This document shows, piece by piece, positions 24,101 through 35,018 of a stretch of 64,000 bases of DNA (position 1 is its first letter; every line of letters begins with the position of its first letter). Below the pieces are notes generated by a model that worked only from the letters and a program-made list of their open reading frames with translations, made no database searches and was not told the DNA's origin. Both the position numbers and the translations under genes were made by a program. The DNA is taken from assembly GCA_009760855.2 (NCBI GenBank), contig WPIO01000037.1, positions 786,001-850,000 of the forward strand, in the 5' to 3' direction. The DNA is from Cristatella mucedo. Lineage: Eukaryota; Bryozoa; Phylactolaemata; Cristatellidae.

Positions 24101-26121
24101 TGCCCGTCTCGCCTTTGGAGCCCGCTGCGCCTTGCGGCCCCGTGTCGCCGGCCGAGCCCTTAGCGCCGACTGCGCCGCTGTCGCCGCGCTCGCCTTTCTG
24201 CCCGTTCGCTCCTGCCGAACCAGTCTGTCCCTGCTCTCCGCTCTGTCCGCTGCTGCCGCGGTCGCCCTGGCTGCCCTTGTCTCCGGCAGCACCTCGGTCG
24301 CCGGTATCACCCCGGTCGCCCTTCTGCCCGGTGTCGCCCTTGGCACCCGCAGCGCCGTCCTTACCGGGCTGACCGTCGTTGCCTCTCGCTCCCGGAGCGC
24401 CCGCGTCACCGTGGTCGCCTTTGTCACCACTCTGGCCGGTGGGACCTTGGCTGCCGCTGACTCCTGCTTCACCTTTCTGGCCAGCGGCGCCGGCGGCTCC
24501 ATTCGCTCCATCTCGGCCAGCTGCGCCGGTCTGTCCAGTTGCACCCTGGACGCCCTGAGCGCCCGGTGCGCCGAGGTCACCTGTCGAACCACTGCTGCCG
24601 GTGTCACCCTTGTCGCCCCGGCTTCCTGCGTCGCCCTTCTGCCCAGAAGCTCCGGTCAATCCAGCGGGTCCGATGCCTCCGGTCTGCCCCGCGTCACCCT
24701 GAGACCCCCTGCTGCCCTGCGCACCCGAGGCACCCTGCTCTCCTTTCGGTCCTGTAGATCCGGCGGCGCCGTGAACGCCCTGATCGCCTCGGTCGCCCTT
24801 GGCTCCAGCCGAACCGCTTGCGCCAGTATCGCCCTTGTCGCCATTGCTGCCGTCGCGGCCGCTGGCGCCCGAAGCTCCGCGGTCGCCGATCTGCCCCTTG
24901 TCGCCCTTGGCTCCACTGTCGCCGGCCGGGCCGGTCTGACCGGGTGATCCAGCCGCTCCACTTACTCCCGGCTGGCCGGTCTGACCGGCAGAGCCGCTGG
25001 CACCGGCGGGGCCCCTGTCACCCGTATCACCCTTTGCACCTGAAGCGCCATCGCTGCCCCGGGCTCCATCGCGTCCCGTCGGACCCTGCGGACCGATGGG
25101 TCCGACGTTGCCTTGGTCGCCTTTTGAGCCGGTGGCTCCCGGGACACCGCTATCACCCTGCGGACCCTTGGCTCCGGCGTTACCCGTCTGCCCTTGGCTG
25201 CCGGTGGGCCCTATCGGTCCTGGCTTTCCGTCAGTTCCCTGATCGCCCTTGGCTCCGCTCGATCCGGGCTGGCCGGCCACTCCTGGCTCGCCTTTGCTGC
25301 CAGCGTTGCCAGTGGCACCAGCCGGGCCGGTAGCGCCCTGCGGGCCGACCGAACCCGTGGCACCCGGCCGGCCGGCGTCGCCCGATGCACCCTTGGCCCC
25401 GCTTGAGCCTGTCGGGCCCGGGCCACCCAGATCGCCCTTGGCTCCTTTCGCTCCCGGGGCGCCGCTCGCTCCCATCGGACCGGTGCGGCCCGGCGCTCCA
25501 TTCGCACCGGCCGTCTGCCATCCAGCGCTACCGGGCTCGCCCTTCTGTCCTCTAGGTCCGGTGGGCCCAGCTGGAGCCCGAGCTGGCACTGGCGCAGGCG
25601 CCGGTGCGGAGCTGCCCCAGCTGAGGGCCGGAGCTGGCACTGGCGCAGGCGCCGGTGCGGAGCTGCCCCAGCTGAGGGCCGGAACTGGCGGCGCAGGCGC
25701 CGGTGCGGAGCCGCCAGAGTCGGACCACGAAAACCAGTTGTTGGCACTCGAACTTGATGATCCTACGAAGGAAAATGGCTGCCGCTGTTAACAGCAGTTA
25801 ACCTGTTAACAGCCAGGTTACACAGGTTCGAGGTCTACCGAGAAGCTAGAAGTAGCATCGGCAGCCATTTCGGCGGCCGAGGCCCTATCGATTGCCGGGG
25901 GAGAGGGGAGGGGGCCGCATCGATGGCGGCTGCTATCGCAACTTCGTCGTTCGGCCGCCATCGGGAGTCATCGGGAGTTGGCCAGCGCACCTAGCGAAGC
26001 AGCCTTTGAATCGCTCCTAGCGTGGCACCAGGCAAGCGGTCGACGCGCTACACGTACCGACGGCGACGCCTATCGAGCCGATCAGGGCCGATGCCAGCAG
26101 CGCCACCCTCGCGATCGTCAT
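11056..26121 (-). CDS. Giant transmembrane collagen with C-terminal EGF-like modules (12 exons)
   Basis: Twelve exons join without a frame break: 26121-26058, 25762-20486, 20338-17612, 17141-15648, 15509-15231, 14905-14672, 14370-13276, 12970-12755, 12510-12253, 11920-11681, 11530-11405 and 11243-11056, giving 12,198 nt and 4,065 residues. Seen: signal peptide (1-22), Ser/Trp and Pro-Ala stretch (to 86), Gly-X-Y helix (87-3673), EGF-like and CxC cysteine modules (3676-4003), transmembrane helix (about 4022-4043) and a short Arg-rich tail. All introns are phase 1. There is no fibrillar-collagen C-propeptide, type IV NC1 or C1q domain, so it belongs to none of those classes. Expected role: a very long homotrimeric extracellular matrix or surface filament anchored by its C-terminus. 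Membrane collagens known to me (XIII, XVII, XXIII, XXV) have the opposite, type II, orientation. The exon structure is read directly; the function is inferred. Confidence 0.9.
11405..11530 (-). CDS. Coding exon 11: shortened EGF-like module
   Basis: The exon encodes residues 3962-4003, starting DRNECASRTFVDQNC. CINTVGSYQCL resembles a calcium-binding EGF, but the last Cys-loop (the expected second C of CxC) is missing. The module therefore looks truncated and is followed by LTAFGKSADI. The donor is GTATAT, weaker than the others but in the required phase. Confidence 0.82.
11681..11920 (-). CDS. Coding exon 10: CxC module plus EGF-like module
   Basis: The exon encodes residues 3882-3961. The first part, AGDVTCGYYDHDSKYECYC to LNGTQC, matches the exon 8 module in cysteine spacing and in the LNGTxC ending. 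An EGF-like domain follows (NGGCEHICTDPGKG, SCSCRTGFQLL, VGCE). Acceptor TCTTTCAG, donor GTAAGG, phase 1. Confidence 0.9.
12144..12225. repeat. (GA)n array and GGCGA repeats in intron 9
   Basis: About 15 GA units (12144-12173) and then four GCGAG-type pentamers (about 12200-12225). Both lie within the intron between coding exons 9 and 10. Confidence 0.9.
12253..12510 (-). CDS. Coding exon 9: calcium-binding EGF plus CxC module
   Basis: The exon encodes residues 3796-3881. It starts DIDECREGSAQCSNEC with CVNTPGGYYCNC (EGF consensus). A Cys-containing stretch follows with ACPNAAGCSC and ends GGCFG. The second half resembles the CxC module of exons 8 and 10 but is more diverged. The acceptor lies just before the DIDEC motif; donor GTGAGT, phase 1. 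Confidence 0.88.
12755..12970 (-). CDS. Coding exon 8: CxC cysteine module plus calcium-binding EGF
   Basis: The exon encodes residues 3724-3795. The first half (SLYCDQ to LNGTNCT) has a C...CxC...NGTxC pattern that recurs in exon 10. The second half, from DVNECAVANGKCDQLC, is a clear calcium-binding EGF, with CTNTNGSFNCSC matching the hydroxylation consensus. Sequons NGT, NCT and NGS are present. Donor GTGGGC, phase 1. Confidence 0.9.
13276..14370 (-). CDS. Coding exon 7: last 105 collagen triplets plus first EGF-like module
   Basis: The exon runs from acceptor TTCAATAG to donor GTGAGT. The helix ends at GATGDA, followed by GKAADD and a calcium-binding-EGF-like segment beginning DKNECLVNNGGCSNRC. 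Its CVNTLGGYYCAC fits the Asp/Asn beta-hydroxylation consensus C-x-N-x4-Y-x-C-x-C. It closes with a possible N-glycosylation site (NFT) and TDKDCD. The collagen-to-EGF junction falls inside this exon, so the two parts are unlikely to be separate genes. Confidence 0.92.
14672..14905 (-). CDS. Coding exon 6: 26 collagen triplets
   Basis: The acceptor ATCTCAG and donor GTAAGA bound 234 nt (26 x 9). It starts GDAGATGAAGVAG and ends GASGRD plus a split Gly. Both flanking introns are phase 1, so the exon could be skipped without breaking frame or triplet register. Confidence 0.9.
15231..15509 (-). CDS. Coding exon 5: 31 collagen triplets
   Basis: The acceptor TTTGCAG and donor GTAATT bound 279 nt (31 x 9). 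It reads GRDGAAGATGAKGDAGVKGD and continues in Gly-X-Y to GARGDKGDKG, which includes an RGD. The downstream intron is 325 nt. Confidence 0.9.
15648..17141 (-). CDS. Coding exon 4: 166 collagen triplets
   Basis: The acceptor CTTTCAG and donor GTGAGC bound 1,494 nt (166 x 9). The exon starts GQTGATGSSGATG and ends GSAGAN with a split Gly. The frame is open and shows the same Ala/Thr-rich Gly-X-Y pattern. The preceding intron carries a long sense-strand pyrimidine tract. Confidence 0.92.
17255..17365 (-). repeat. Pyrimidine tract in intron 3 of the collagen gene
   Basis: The plus strand is almost pure purine (GGAAAA variants) for about 105 nt, so the sense strand carries a long TTTTCC-rich tract beginning about 115 nt upstream of exon 4. 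It could aid or disturb splice-site choice and may form triplex DNA. Confidence 0.85.
17612..20338 (-). CDS. Coding exon 3: 303 collagen triplets
   Basis: The acceptor TTTGCAG and donor GTGAGT bound 2,727 nt, an exact multiple of nine, so the Gly-X-Y register is kept across both junctions. Composition is rich in Ala, Thr, Asp and Gln with modest Pro. GAT, GAA, GAP and GDR/GDK triplets dominate. There is no Cys. At least one RGD occurs (in a GSRGDTG context). Confidence 0.92.
20486..25762 (-). CDS. Coding exon 2: Pro-Ala stretch and first 563 collagen triplets
   Basis: This 5,277-nt exon is exceptionally long for a collagen gene. It opens with five Ser, NNWFSWSDSGG, then tandem copies of a SWGSSAPAPAPVPA-like unit (about residues 39-82). 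The Gly-X-Y frame starts at residue 87. I read 563 triplets, interrupted once near the start by a five-residue GWQTA segment. Residue 1207 (codon 22208-22206) is the only Cys I noticed in the helix. Lys-Gly-Asp and Lys-Gly-Glu triplet pairs are frequent and would stabilise a triple helix. An RGD lies at residues 1585-1587. Donor GTAAGC, phase 1. Confidence 0.92.
26058..26121 (-). CDS. Coding exon 1: signal peptide of the giant collagen
   Basis: The ATG at 26121-26119 sits in a good context (ACC before, A after) and encodes MTIARVALLASALIGSIGVA, followed by V and a split Gly codon. One positive charge, a hydrophobic core and small residues near the end fit a secretory signal peptide. The exon ends before a GTACGTG donor in phase 1. 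The 295-nt intron leads to an acceptor (TTCGTAG) whose exon continues the same frame. A candidate acceptor (TTTTTGCAG) lies 15 nt upstream of the ATG, so the 5' UTR may be spliced. Confidence 0.82.
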
Positions 26122-26573
26122 GGTCGCTATCGCCACTGCAAAAATGCGACCGAGTAGAGATTAAATGAGCATTAGACACGTGACAGCGCGAGAGCGCGAT
26201 CCTCGTCCCTGCCTCCGAGCCCAGCCCTCGAGCCCGTCGGATTCGAGCGACGGCTCCGACGACGCGCCGCCGGGGATGGACAGCGCCGCCGCCGAGTCTT
26301 GAGCGCGCGCCGACGAAGTCGAGTCGCGCCAGCCGCGCGTGCCGCAGGAGCTTCTCGTTCGCTCGCTGACAGCGGCGCTCGCGCGCTGGCTCGGGCGAAG
26401 CGCTCGCGTGCGGACAGGCGAGCCGAAAAGCTCTTCGGCCGGCGCGAGCCAGCTCCGAGCTCGCCATCCTGCTTTGGGCGCCGCGGTTGCGTCGATTGCC
26501 GCCGCGGCGCCTCTCCGTCGACGGAAGCCTCGCGCCGCCGCTGCCTGAGAGGCGGCGATCCGATCGAGTGAGC

Positions 26574-26627
26574 GAGAGCCGACGCCGGGCGGCGCCAGCT
26601 CGCGGGCGCCGCCCGGCGTCGGCTCTC
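26574..26627. repeat. Perfect 23-bp inverted repeat with 8-nt loop
   Basis: The arms 26574-26596 and 26605-26627 are exact reverse complements (starting GAGAGCCGACGCC), separated by 8 nt. The stem is GC-rich, lies about 450 bp upstream of the collagen ATG, and sits 33 bp from a GGC array. Confidence 0.9.
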
Positions 26628-26659
26628 GGCAGGCTCGCCGCCGCTGCGCGGGCCCCCCA

Positions 26660-26708
<49 letters not shown>
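26660..26708. repeat. (GGC)n trinucleotide array
   Basis: About 16 uninterrupted GGC units. It lies in the CpG-rich region upstream of the collagen gene, probably in the 5' UTR intron. Confidence 0.95.
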
Positions 26709-26709
<1 letters not shown>

Positions 26710-27392
26710 TGCAAAGCGCTTCGGCGTGCGCCTGCGGTTACGAGGGAGACGACGGCTGACAGCTCGCTTGCTCGGAGCGGCGCGCGACTACGACTCGGGC
26801 AGGCAGCCGGCGGCTTACGTACGGCTCGGCTCCGCGGCGGCCGCCTGGCGCGCACGCGGCCGCTTCTTAACCGGAAGAGCGGACGCGAGCGAGCGCCGGA
26901 GAGTCAGCTGCTGCTCCGGAGGGCGTCCGCATGAGCCCGCCAGCGCGCGCGAACGCCTGGGCAAGACCTACGCTCGCTCGCTCGCGGCGGCGGCGGCGGC
27001 GCGCTTTGAGCCGCCGCCGCCGCGAGCGAGCGGCGCGAACCCGTCATCAGCGCTCGACGAGGGCCTCGCAGGAGAGCGAGGGGCGCGCGCGAGCACGCGC
27101 GAATGGCTCGCGTGCCTCCTCGACTCCTGCGCCGATCTCTGTGCTGCTCTCGCCGCTCCAGCGCGTCGACGGGTGCAGTCGCCGGCGGCGGCGGCACGAG
27201 CGATCGCACGCGGCGAGCGGCGGCGGCGCGTCGGGGCGCCGTAGGACGCCCAGCGGTGGCACTCACGTCAGGCGGCGACGCTGCAGTGGGTCAAGACGAT
27301 GACGCAACGTGACGAGGATCGGTTCCGTCCCAGACGGGGTGTAGCGTTGCTCGCAAGATGTAGCGTCTACCGCGCCCGGCGGAGACCGAGTA

Positions 27393-27427
27393 ACTGAATC
27401 CCGCAAACGCCGTCCGTCGTATTTAAA
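27393..27427 (-). promoter_or_regulatory. Candidate TATA/initiator core promoter of the collagen gene
   Basis: On the minus strand TTTAAATA (27427-27420) is followed by TTCAGTT with its A at 27395, 32 nt downstream, which is the usual TATA-to-start spacing. A transcript from 27395 would have an ATG-free leader of 129 nt ending at a GTGAGT donor (27266), and could splice to the acceptor at 26136, 15 nt before the start codon. This is inference from motifs alone. Confidence 0.4.
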
Positions 27428-27574
27428 CCGGCTCTTGTCGAAGGGGCTCGGCTCGGCTGTGCGTCAGCTCCGTGCTCGCGGCAGACGCCGTTGGAGGGGA
27501 TTAAGAAGCAAGATTAATACGATGCCTATCATCAATCACATAACCCTCTCTCCGAAAACCTAACGCCCTTCCGC

Positions 27575-27666
27575 CTCTCTCTCTCTCTCTCTCTCTCTCT
27601 CGCTTGCTCGCTCGCTCTCTCTCTCTCTATCCCTCCCTCTCTCTATCTCTCTCTCCCCCTCTATCT
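27575..27666. repeat. (CT)n-rich array
   Basis: CT dinucleotides with GCTCGCTCGC and CCCTCC interruptions. Confidence 0.9.
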
Positions 27667-28412
27667 CCAGAATGACTCCTCCTTTTCCTCCTCTTCAGAC
27701 AATCTCTGGACGCAGCGAGCCGCTGCGATCATTGCCCTCGCAGCCCGCCGAGCGCGCGGTATTGGGCGGCGCTGCCGCGGTACCTCGCGCCGGTCGGGTG
27801 TTGGGTCTCGCTACGCCGTCGCACCAGCGTCTCAAACCAATTGGAAGCCTCCGACGAGCGGCCATTATGCCATCGTTACGAACTGACCGCAGCCAATGAA
27901 CCAAAGGCGGCCTTCGCTGGCTGCGCCGCGGCGGAGGCATTTGCGCACTGACCGCTCTCTTCGGGGGAAAAAAGGCTTTTCGGCGGCCGCCGCCGCTTGT
28001 CACGACGGGCCGAAGGAATGCGAAAGCGTGACACCGCTTATTTGGCGTTCGACTTGCACCGGGTGCGACAACCGACGACCGAGAGCTTCGGCGACGCTAC
28101 CATTGGCCTGTCGTCTCAGAAGTGTCGCCGGCGGTGTCCAACCGTGGCCGTCCCCGCCTACCGCAGGACTGCCGGGCGCACCGGACGAGAGGAAAAAAGA
28201 AAACTTCCGAGTAGTCCCTACTTTTGGCAGTGACACTCGTGGACATGGACCGAGCGGAACCTGCCGGCTAAGGCGGCCAGCGTCCTCCGCTGACCGCCGT
28301 CGCAGCTTCTGCCCGCCGCCGACGCCGCCTGCTAGAGACTGCGGCTCCACCAAGCGGCGGCTCCACGAGCCGGCTCTGTAGCTCCTTGAGCGGCTTCAAA
28401 GCAGAGTGCTAG

Positions 28413-28442
28413 TCGGCCGAGTGCTGCGCAGCACTCGGCCGA
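28413..28442. repeat. Perfect 30-bp palindrome
   Basis: TCGGCCGAGTGCTGC is followed directly by its exact complement, with no loop. Confidence 0.92.
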
Positions 28443-29204
28443 GCTTGCCGCACCACTGGCCCGCAGCGAACGCTCGCCGCGCGCGCCGAGAGCGCTCAAT
28501 GCGCCGGCGACTGCCTCTCCCCTTCCGGACGAGGACGCCGTAAACGAGGCCGTCGAGACGAGGCGGCAGCGGCGGAGGCGGCGCGAGAGAGCGCACGCGA
28601 GCGTCCGACGAACGCTACGACGAGCTCGCCGCTCGGTCGTCTCTGGCACCCGCGGCGGCGGCGGCGACGGTCGGGCTCGGGCGCCGCGCGGCCTATAGCA
28701 TCAGCGCCGCCGATCGACGAGGCCCGGCAACCACGCGCTGCGGCGAGCGCTCGTGGCGAGCGCTCGCGCGCGATCGACCGAGCTAGGATGCAGCGTCATA
28801 AGCTACCACAGAGCGAGCGTCGCGTAGCTGGATCGCCCTATACAGTCGCTGACCGAGGGGAGATAATCTCGCACGAACGCAGAGACCGGCGGAGCGAGCG
28901 AACCGAGCGAGCCCTCTCGCCGCGCCGACTCCGGCTTGTCGGTTGAGCTCGTCCTCGCAGAGCGACTCGCCGACGGTCGCCGCTCTGGCGGTGCGAGCGC
29001 GATCGATGATTTTGAACGCGCCTTTCACAGTCTGGAAGCCGCAGAGCGAACTCCACGCCATCGCAGCAGGCGTTTAATAAGTGAAATAAGCTGTTCTCTC
29101 CCCCCATTCGTTCCCTGAAGAGGACCGGCGGGCGCGAGGTTGCCATGGCAACGGCGTTTACGCGGTTTCCCGATTGCAAGAAAGTCAGCTGACTTTTACC
29201 AGCC

Positions 29205-29335
29205 CCATTTGCATAGCGGCAGAAGAGCCTTTAGTGGCTATCCCTATCGCTTGCAGTTGGCAATAAAGGATCGCCTACTGCAGGAATCGAGCCCGCGACA
29301 TCGGTCGTGAAGAGCGAGCACGTTGCTTTTTATCG
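29205..29335 (-). mobile_element. SINE-B copy
   Basis: In reverse it shows the AACGTGCTCGCTCTTCACGACC head with B-box CGGGCTCGATTCC and the aggctcttctgccgct body. Confidence 0.75.
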
Positions 29336-30381
29336 TGGCCCTTAAACAGATAACAAGCCGAAGCTTTAGTCGGTTTTAATTCACAAGTAGAGTGAGCGTA
29401 GCTGCGTAGGACATGCTTTGTTAATTGACCGCATTAGAACCAAAGAGCGTCAGCGAGACGTTGCGATTGCTCTGCAAAATCATCAGAACTAGACGACTGT
29501 ATGGCAGGCTGGCTTCGCGGAACGCGCGATTGAGTCAGAGCGCTGTTCGAGTTAATTCTGGGCGAAGGCACTTTTTGCAGCCTTTCGATGTTCAAGGCCT
29601 AAGCGAAGAAGGAGGAAAGCGGAGGAGGATACACTCCATTCAAAATATCCAAGTCGGCGGGCAATGCCACCCGGGCGGCTGCCGGCGTCGCCGTCCGCCG
29701 CCCCATCGGCCCCCCTGCGACCGACGCGGCGGCCTCCGCGTCGGAAAATCCGCCCAAGGAGAAGGACGAAGGATCAGCAAAGGACGCGGCTGCCGCTGGT
29801 TTCGTGGGAGCCTGGGCTCCGATGTCGAACCAAGCCCGACGGGCTTGCGTAAGCTCCGCTAGCTCAAATTGCGTCATCGGCCTTGACCGATGCCCACGGC
29901 TCAGATGAAACGGCCAGCGGCGGGAGCGGCAGGCGAACGTGCGGCCGCGGCAACGCTCGACCTTATTGGAGCGCTCTGCACGTTTAACCCCGCCCTGCCC
30001 CGCCCCGCCCCGCCCCCCGGGGCCAGCTGCGCAGCTACGAGTGCTCACTCTGGCGCGACGCTTCGCGAAGCAGTGAGCAGGCCGTGGCACCGATCCGTGT
30101 TCGTTTGCGTTGTTAATTCGTTTTGCTTCTTAGGCGATCCGATGCCCAGGGTCGCAGTTGTGCAATTTGTCGTAAACCTCTGCTGCTTGAAGATGTATCA
30201 CGACGGAGTGTGCGGACCGCCCGAGTCTCTTGAAGATCGTGTCAGACTACACATCTCCATGTACAGTACCATGTACAGTAGTTTTCCAACAGCAAGTAAC
30301 CTCTTCCGCTCTAAAATATGCGATGCTCATCCTAGTTTTACAAGAGCACAGGTTTTTTATTTCATATATGTATATATACGT

Positions 30382-30385
<4 letters not shown>
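29336..30385. other. No gene seen
   Basis: The candidate frames (for example 29599-30090 minus) have no recognised motif. CCCCGCC repeats lie at 29990-30020. Confidence 0.45.

Positions 30386-30436
<51 letters not shown>
30386..30436. repeat. (AT)n array
   Basis: About 50 bp of AT, followed by CT-rich DNA (30449-30580). Confidence 0.95.
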
Positions 30437-30438
<2 letters not shown>

Positions 30439-30448
30439 CCCCACTCAG

Positions 30449-30580
30449 GTATACTCTCTGTCTTTCTCTCTCTTCTCTTTGTGTGTGTCTCTCTCGCCCA
30501 CTCCGCCACTCTATCTCTCTCTCTCTTTTTCCCACTCTGGTATTCTCTCGCTCTCTCTTACCCACTCTGCCTCTCTCTGT
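30449..30580. repeat. CT-rich degenerate array
   Basis: CTCTCTCT with CCCACTC interruptions. Confidence 0.85.
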
Positions 30581-31496
30581 AACGGGAGAACCCATTCGGC
30601 AACGGTCTAGATTAAGCCCTAGCGGTCACTAACAACTGGCAGATGTCAAGCGCGTTGTTACGGGCAACAGCATGGCGTCGCTGTTTTTATGGCAGCCTCC
30701 GGACGGATTGATCCTCTTACCCCTCCTCCCCCCACTCTCAGTCCATCCGAGCGTCTACCGTCAGCCTGCAGACGGCCGCAACGCCTACATTGGACGCTTG
30801 GATGGAGGCGTTGATGCGCGCGAAGGATCGTGCGTTCTAGGACGGCGGCGCGGCTCACGCGCGTAGCTAATACATTAAGTGTGAGGGAGCACGAAGCTTC
30901 GAGCTTTCGTTGGCTGCTGCTGCTGCTCCTGCTGCTGATGCTGCTGCTGGTGTCGGCTGCCGCCGCCGGTAGGTAGCTGCGAGCGAGCACGATAGCGAGA
31001 CGGCGGTGCATTGGCGGCGCCGCAGCTCGCTGGCGGCGGCCCCGCGAAATGTCTCAAGAGCACTATACTCCGGACGCGAGCACCTGCACGAGAGAAAGCT
31101 TGGCGCTAATCGATGCCGAGCGAGCTGAATGCAACGCGAGCCTGGGCGGAACGCTGCGACTAAGCCGGCTGCAGCCAGCCGAAAAAAATGGGGGCTTAAC
31201 CTCGTTGCGGCCGGAGGCGAATCTGCGCGAAATGTGAGTACATGCGAATATATGTTATGTGCTAAATAATCGTGGCCAGTTTCTAAAATGAGAAGCTGTG
31301 CAAGGCATTTGACTCTTGGAGCCTTGACGGTTCAGCAGCACTTAAAGCTAGTGCTTTCCGGCCGTGGGCGCTGCTCCGCCCGTCCGATGTCGCTCTCTCT
31401 CTCTCACTCGGGGCTGCGCTTATGTAACCCCTATATCCACAAGCGTAGAAGCGAAACTTTTGCTATGCTTTTTTGGCAGATTTGAGCCCGTTCTTA
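30581..31496. other. No gene seen
   Basis: Contains a short CTG-rich stretch (30917-30957). No supported frame or domain. Confidence 0.45.
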
Positions 31497-31641
31497 ATAA
31501 ATATACTTCACGCGTACGAGGCTCTAAGAGAACCCTGTCTGTCCATTCAGGCGCTCTACACAGGCACGCCTCTGGACTCGAGCTCGCGACCTTGTGACCT
31601 TGGTCCGAAAAGGCGTGCACCTTACCCCTGAGCCAAGCCCG
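31497..31641 (-). mobile_element. SINE-A copy (diverged)
   Basis: In reverse: head CTTGGCTCAGGGGTAAGGTG, B-box GCGAGCTCGAGTCC, and the gcgcctgaatgg...gttctcttagag tail. Confidence 0.7.
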
Positions 31642-31772
31642 GGAGGAATTTTTGAATTGCGACGATTAAAATAGCTTCTTTTCCCGAATCGCGAAGCCAA
31701 CGGATTCACCCTGCCATTCACCTCTGCGAACTGCTGCACACATAGGCGCAGCATTCGACGACCAAGTGAGCC

Positions 31773-31945
31773 GTGATGGCACACTAGGTAAGGCGGTTGC
31801 TTTCACGACCTCAATCCCGAGGTCGTGGGTTCGATTCCTGCGGTGGGCGACTCTTTATCGCCACTGCAAGCGGTGGTGAGAGCCGCAAAGGCTCTTCTGT
31901 CGCTGTGCAAGAAAAAAGCTGTTTAATCAGCTGGGATTTTTTTTT
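31773..31945 (+). mobile_element. SINE-B copy, close relative of 5697-5868
   Basis: Same head, B-box GGGTTCGATTCC, body and T9 end. Only about 10 differences from the other copy over 170 bp, mostly transitions. Confidence 0.85.
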
Positions 31946-31966
31946 AAGTCGGCATTCGAACTCTTC

Positions 31967-31991
31967 AGCAGCAGCAGCAGCAGCAGCAGCC

Positions 31992-32047
<56 letters not shown>
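31967..32047. repeat. (CAG)n array
   Basis: About 27 CAG units with one CCG interruption. The apparent poly-Ala and poly-Ser frames across it have no support. Confidence 0.95.
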
Positions 32048-32048
<1 letters not shown>

Positions 32049-32110
32049 GTCGCCGATCCCTTATTTCTCTCTGCGAGCGAGCGAGCGCGCTGCGAAAGCG
32101 GCCGACGCGA

Positions 32111-32161
32111 CGGCCGAACGCGACGACGGCGGCGTCTCGTCGTCGTCGTCGCGTTCGGCCG
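32111..32161. repeat. 18-bp perfect inverted repeat
   Basis: The arms CGGCCGAACGCGACGACG (32111-32128) and its exact complement (32144-32161) have a 15-nt loop of similar composition. Confidence 0.9.

Positions 32162-35017
<2,856 letters not shown>

Positions 35018-35018
<1 letters not shown>

Larger units (their letters stand above)
26122..27395 (-). other. Putative 5' UTR exon and 1.1-kb 5' UTR intron
   Basis: If the TATA/initiator pair is real, a noncoding exon 27395-27267 is joined to 26135-26122 across an intron of 1,131 nt (27266-26136). The intron is very CpG-rich and holds a perfect 23-bp hairpin and a GGC array. The donor GTGAGT and acceptor TTTTTGCAG are good matches. No protein is evident in it on either strand. 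Confidence 0.35.
27428..29200. other. CpG-rich region upstream of the collagen gene; no gene seen
   Basis: GC-rich DNA with CT arrays (27575-27666) and CCAAT boxes on both strands (27838 CCAATTGG, 27892 GCCAATG, 28099 CATTGGC). Open frames are short, Arg/Ala-rich and without domains. It may be promoter DNA for the collagen gene or a divergent transcript. Confidence 0.45.

Noticed and set aside
26172-26855. 227-residue minus-strand Arg/Pro-rich frame upstream of exon 1
   Set aside because: Crosses the hairpin and GGC array, has no domain, and is incompatible with the signal-peptide exon; likely the 5'-UTR intron.
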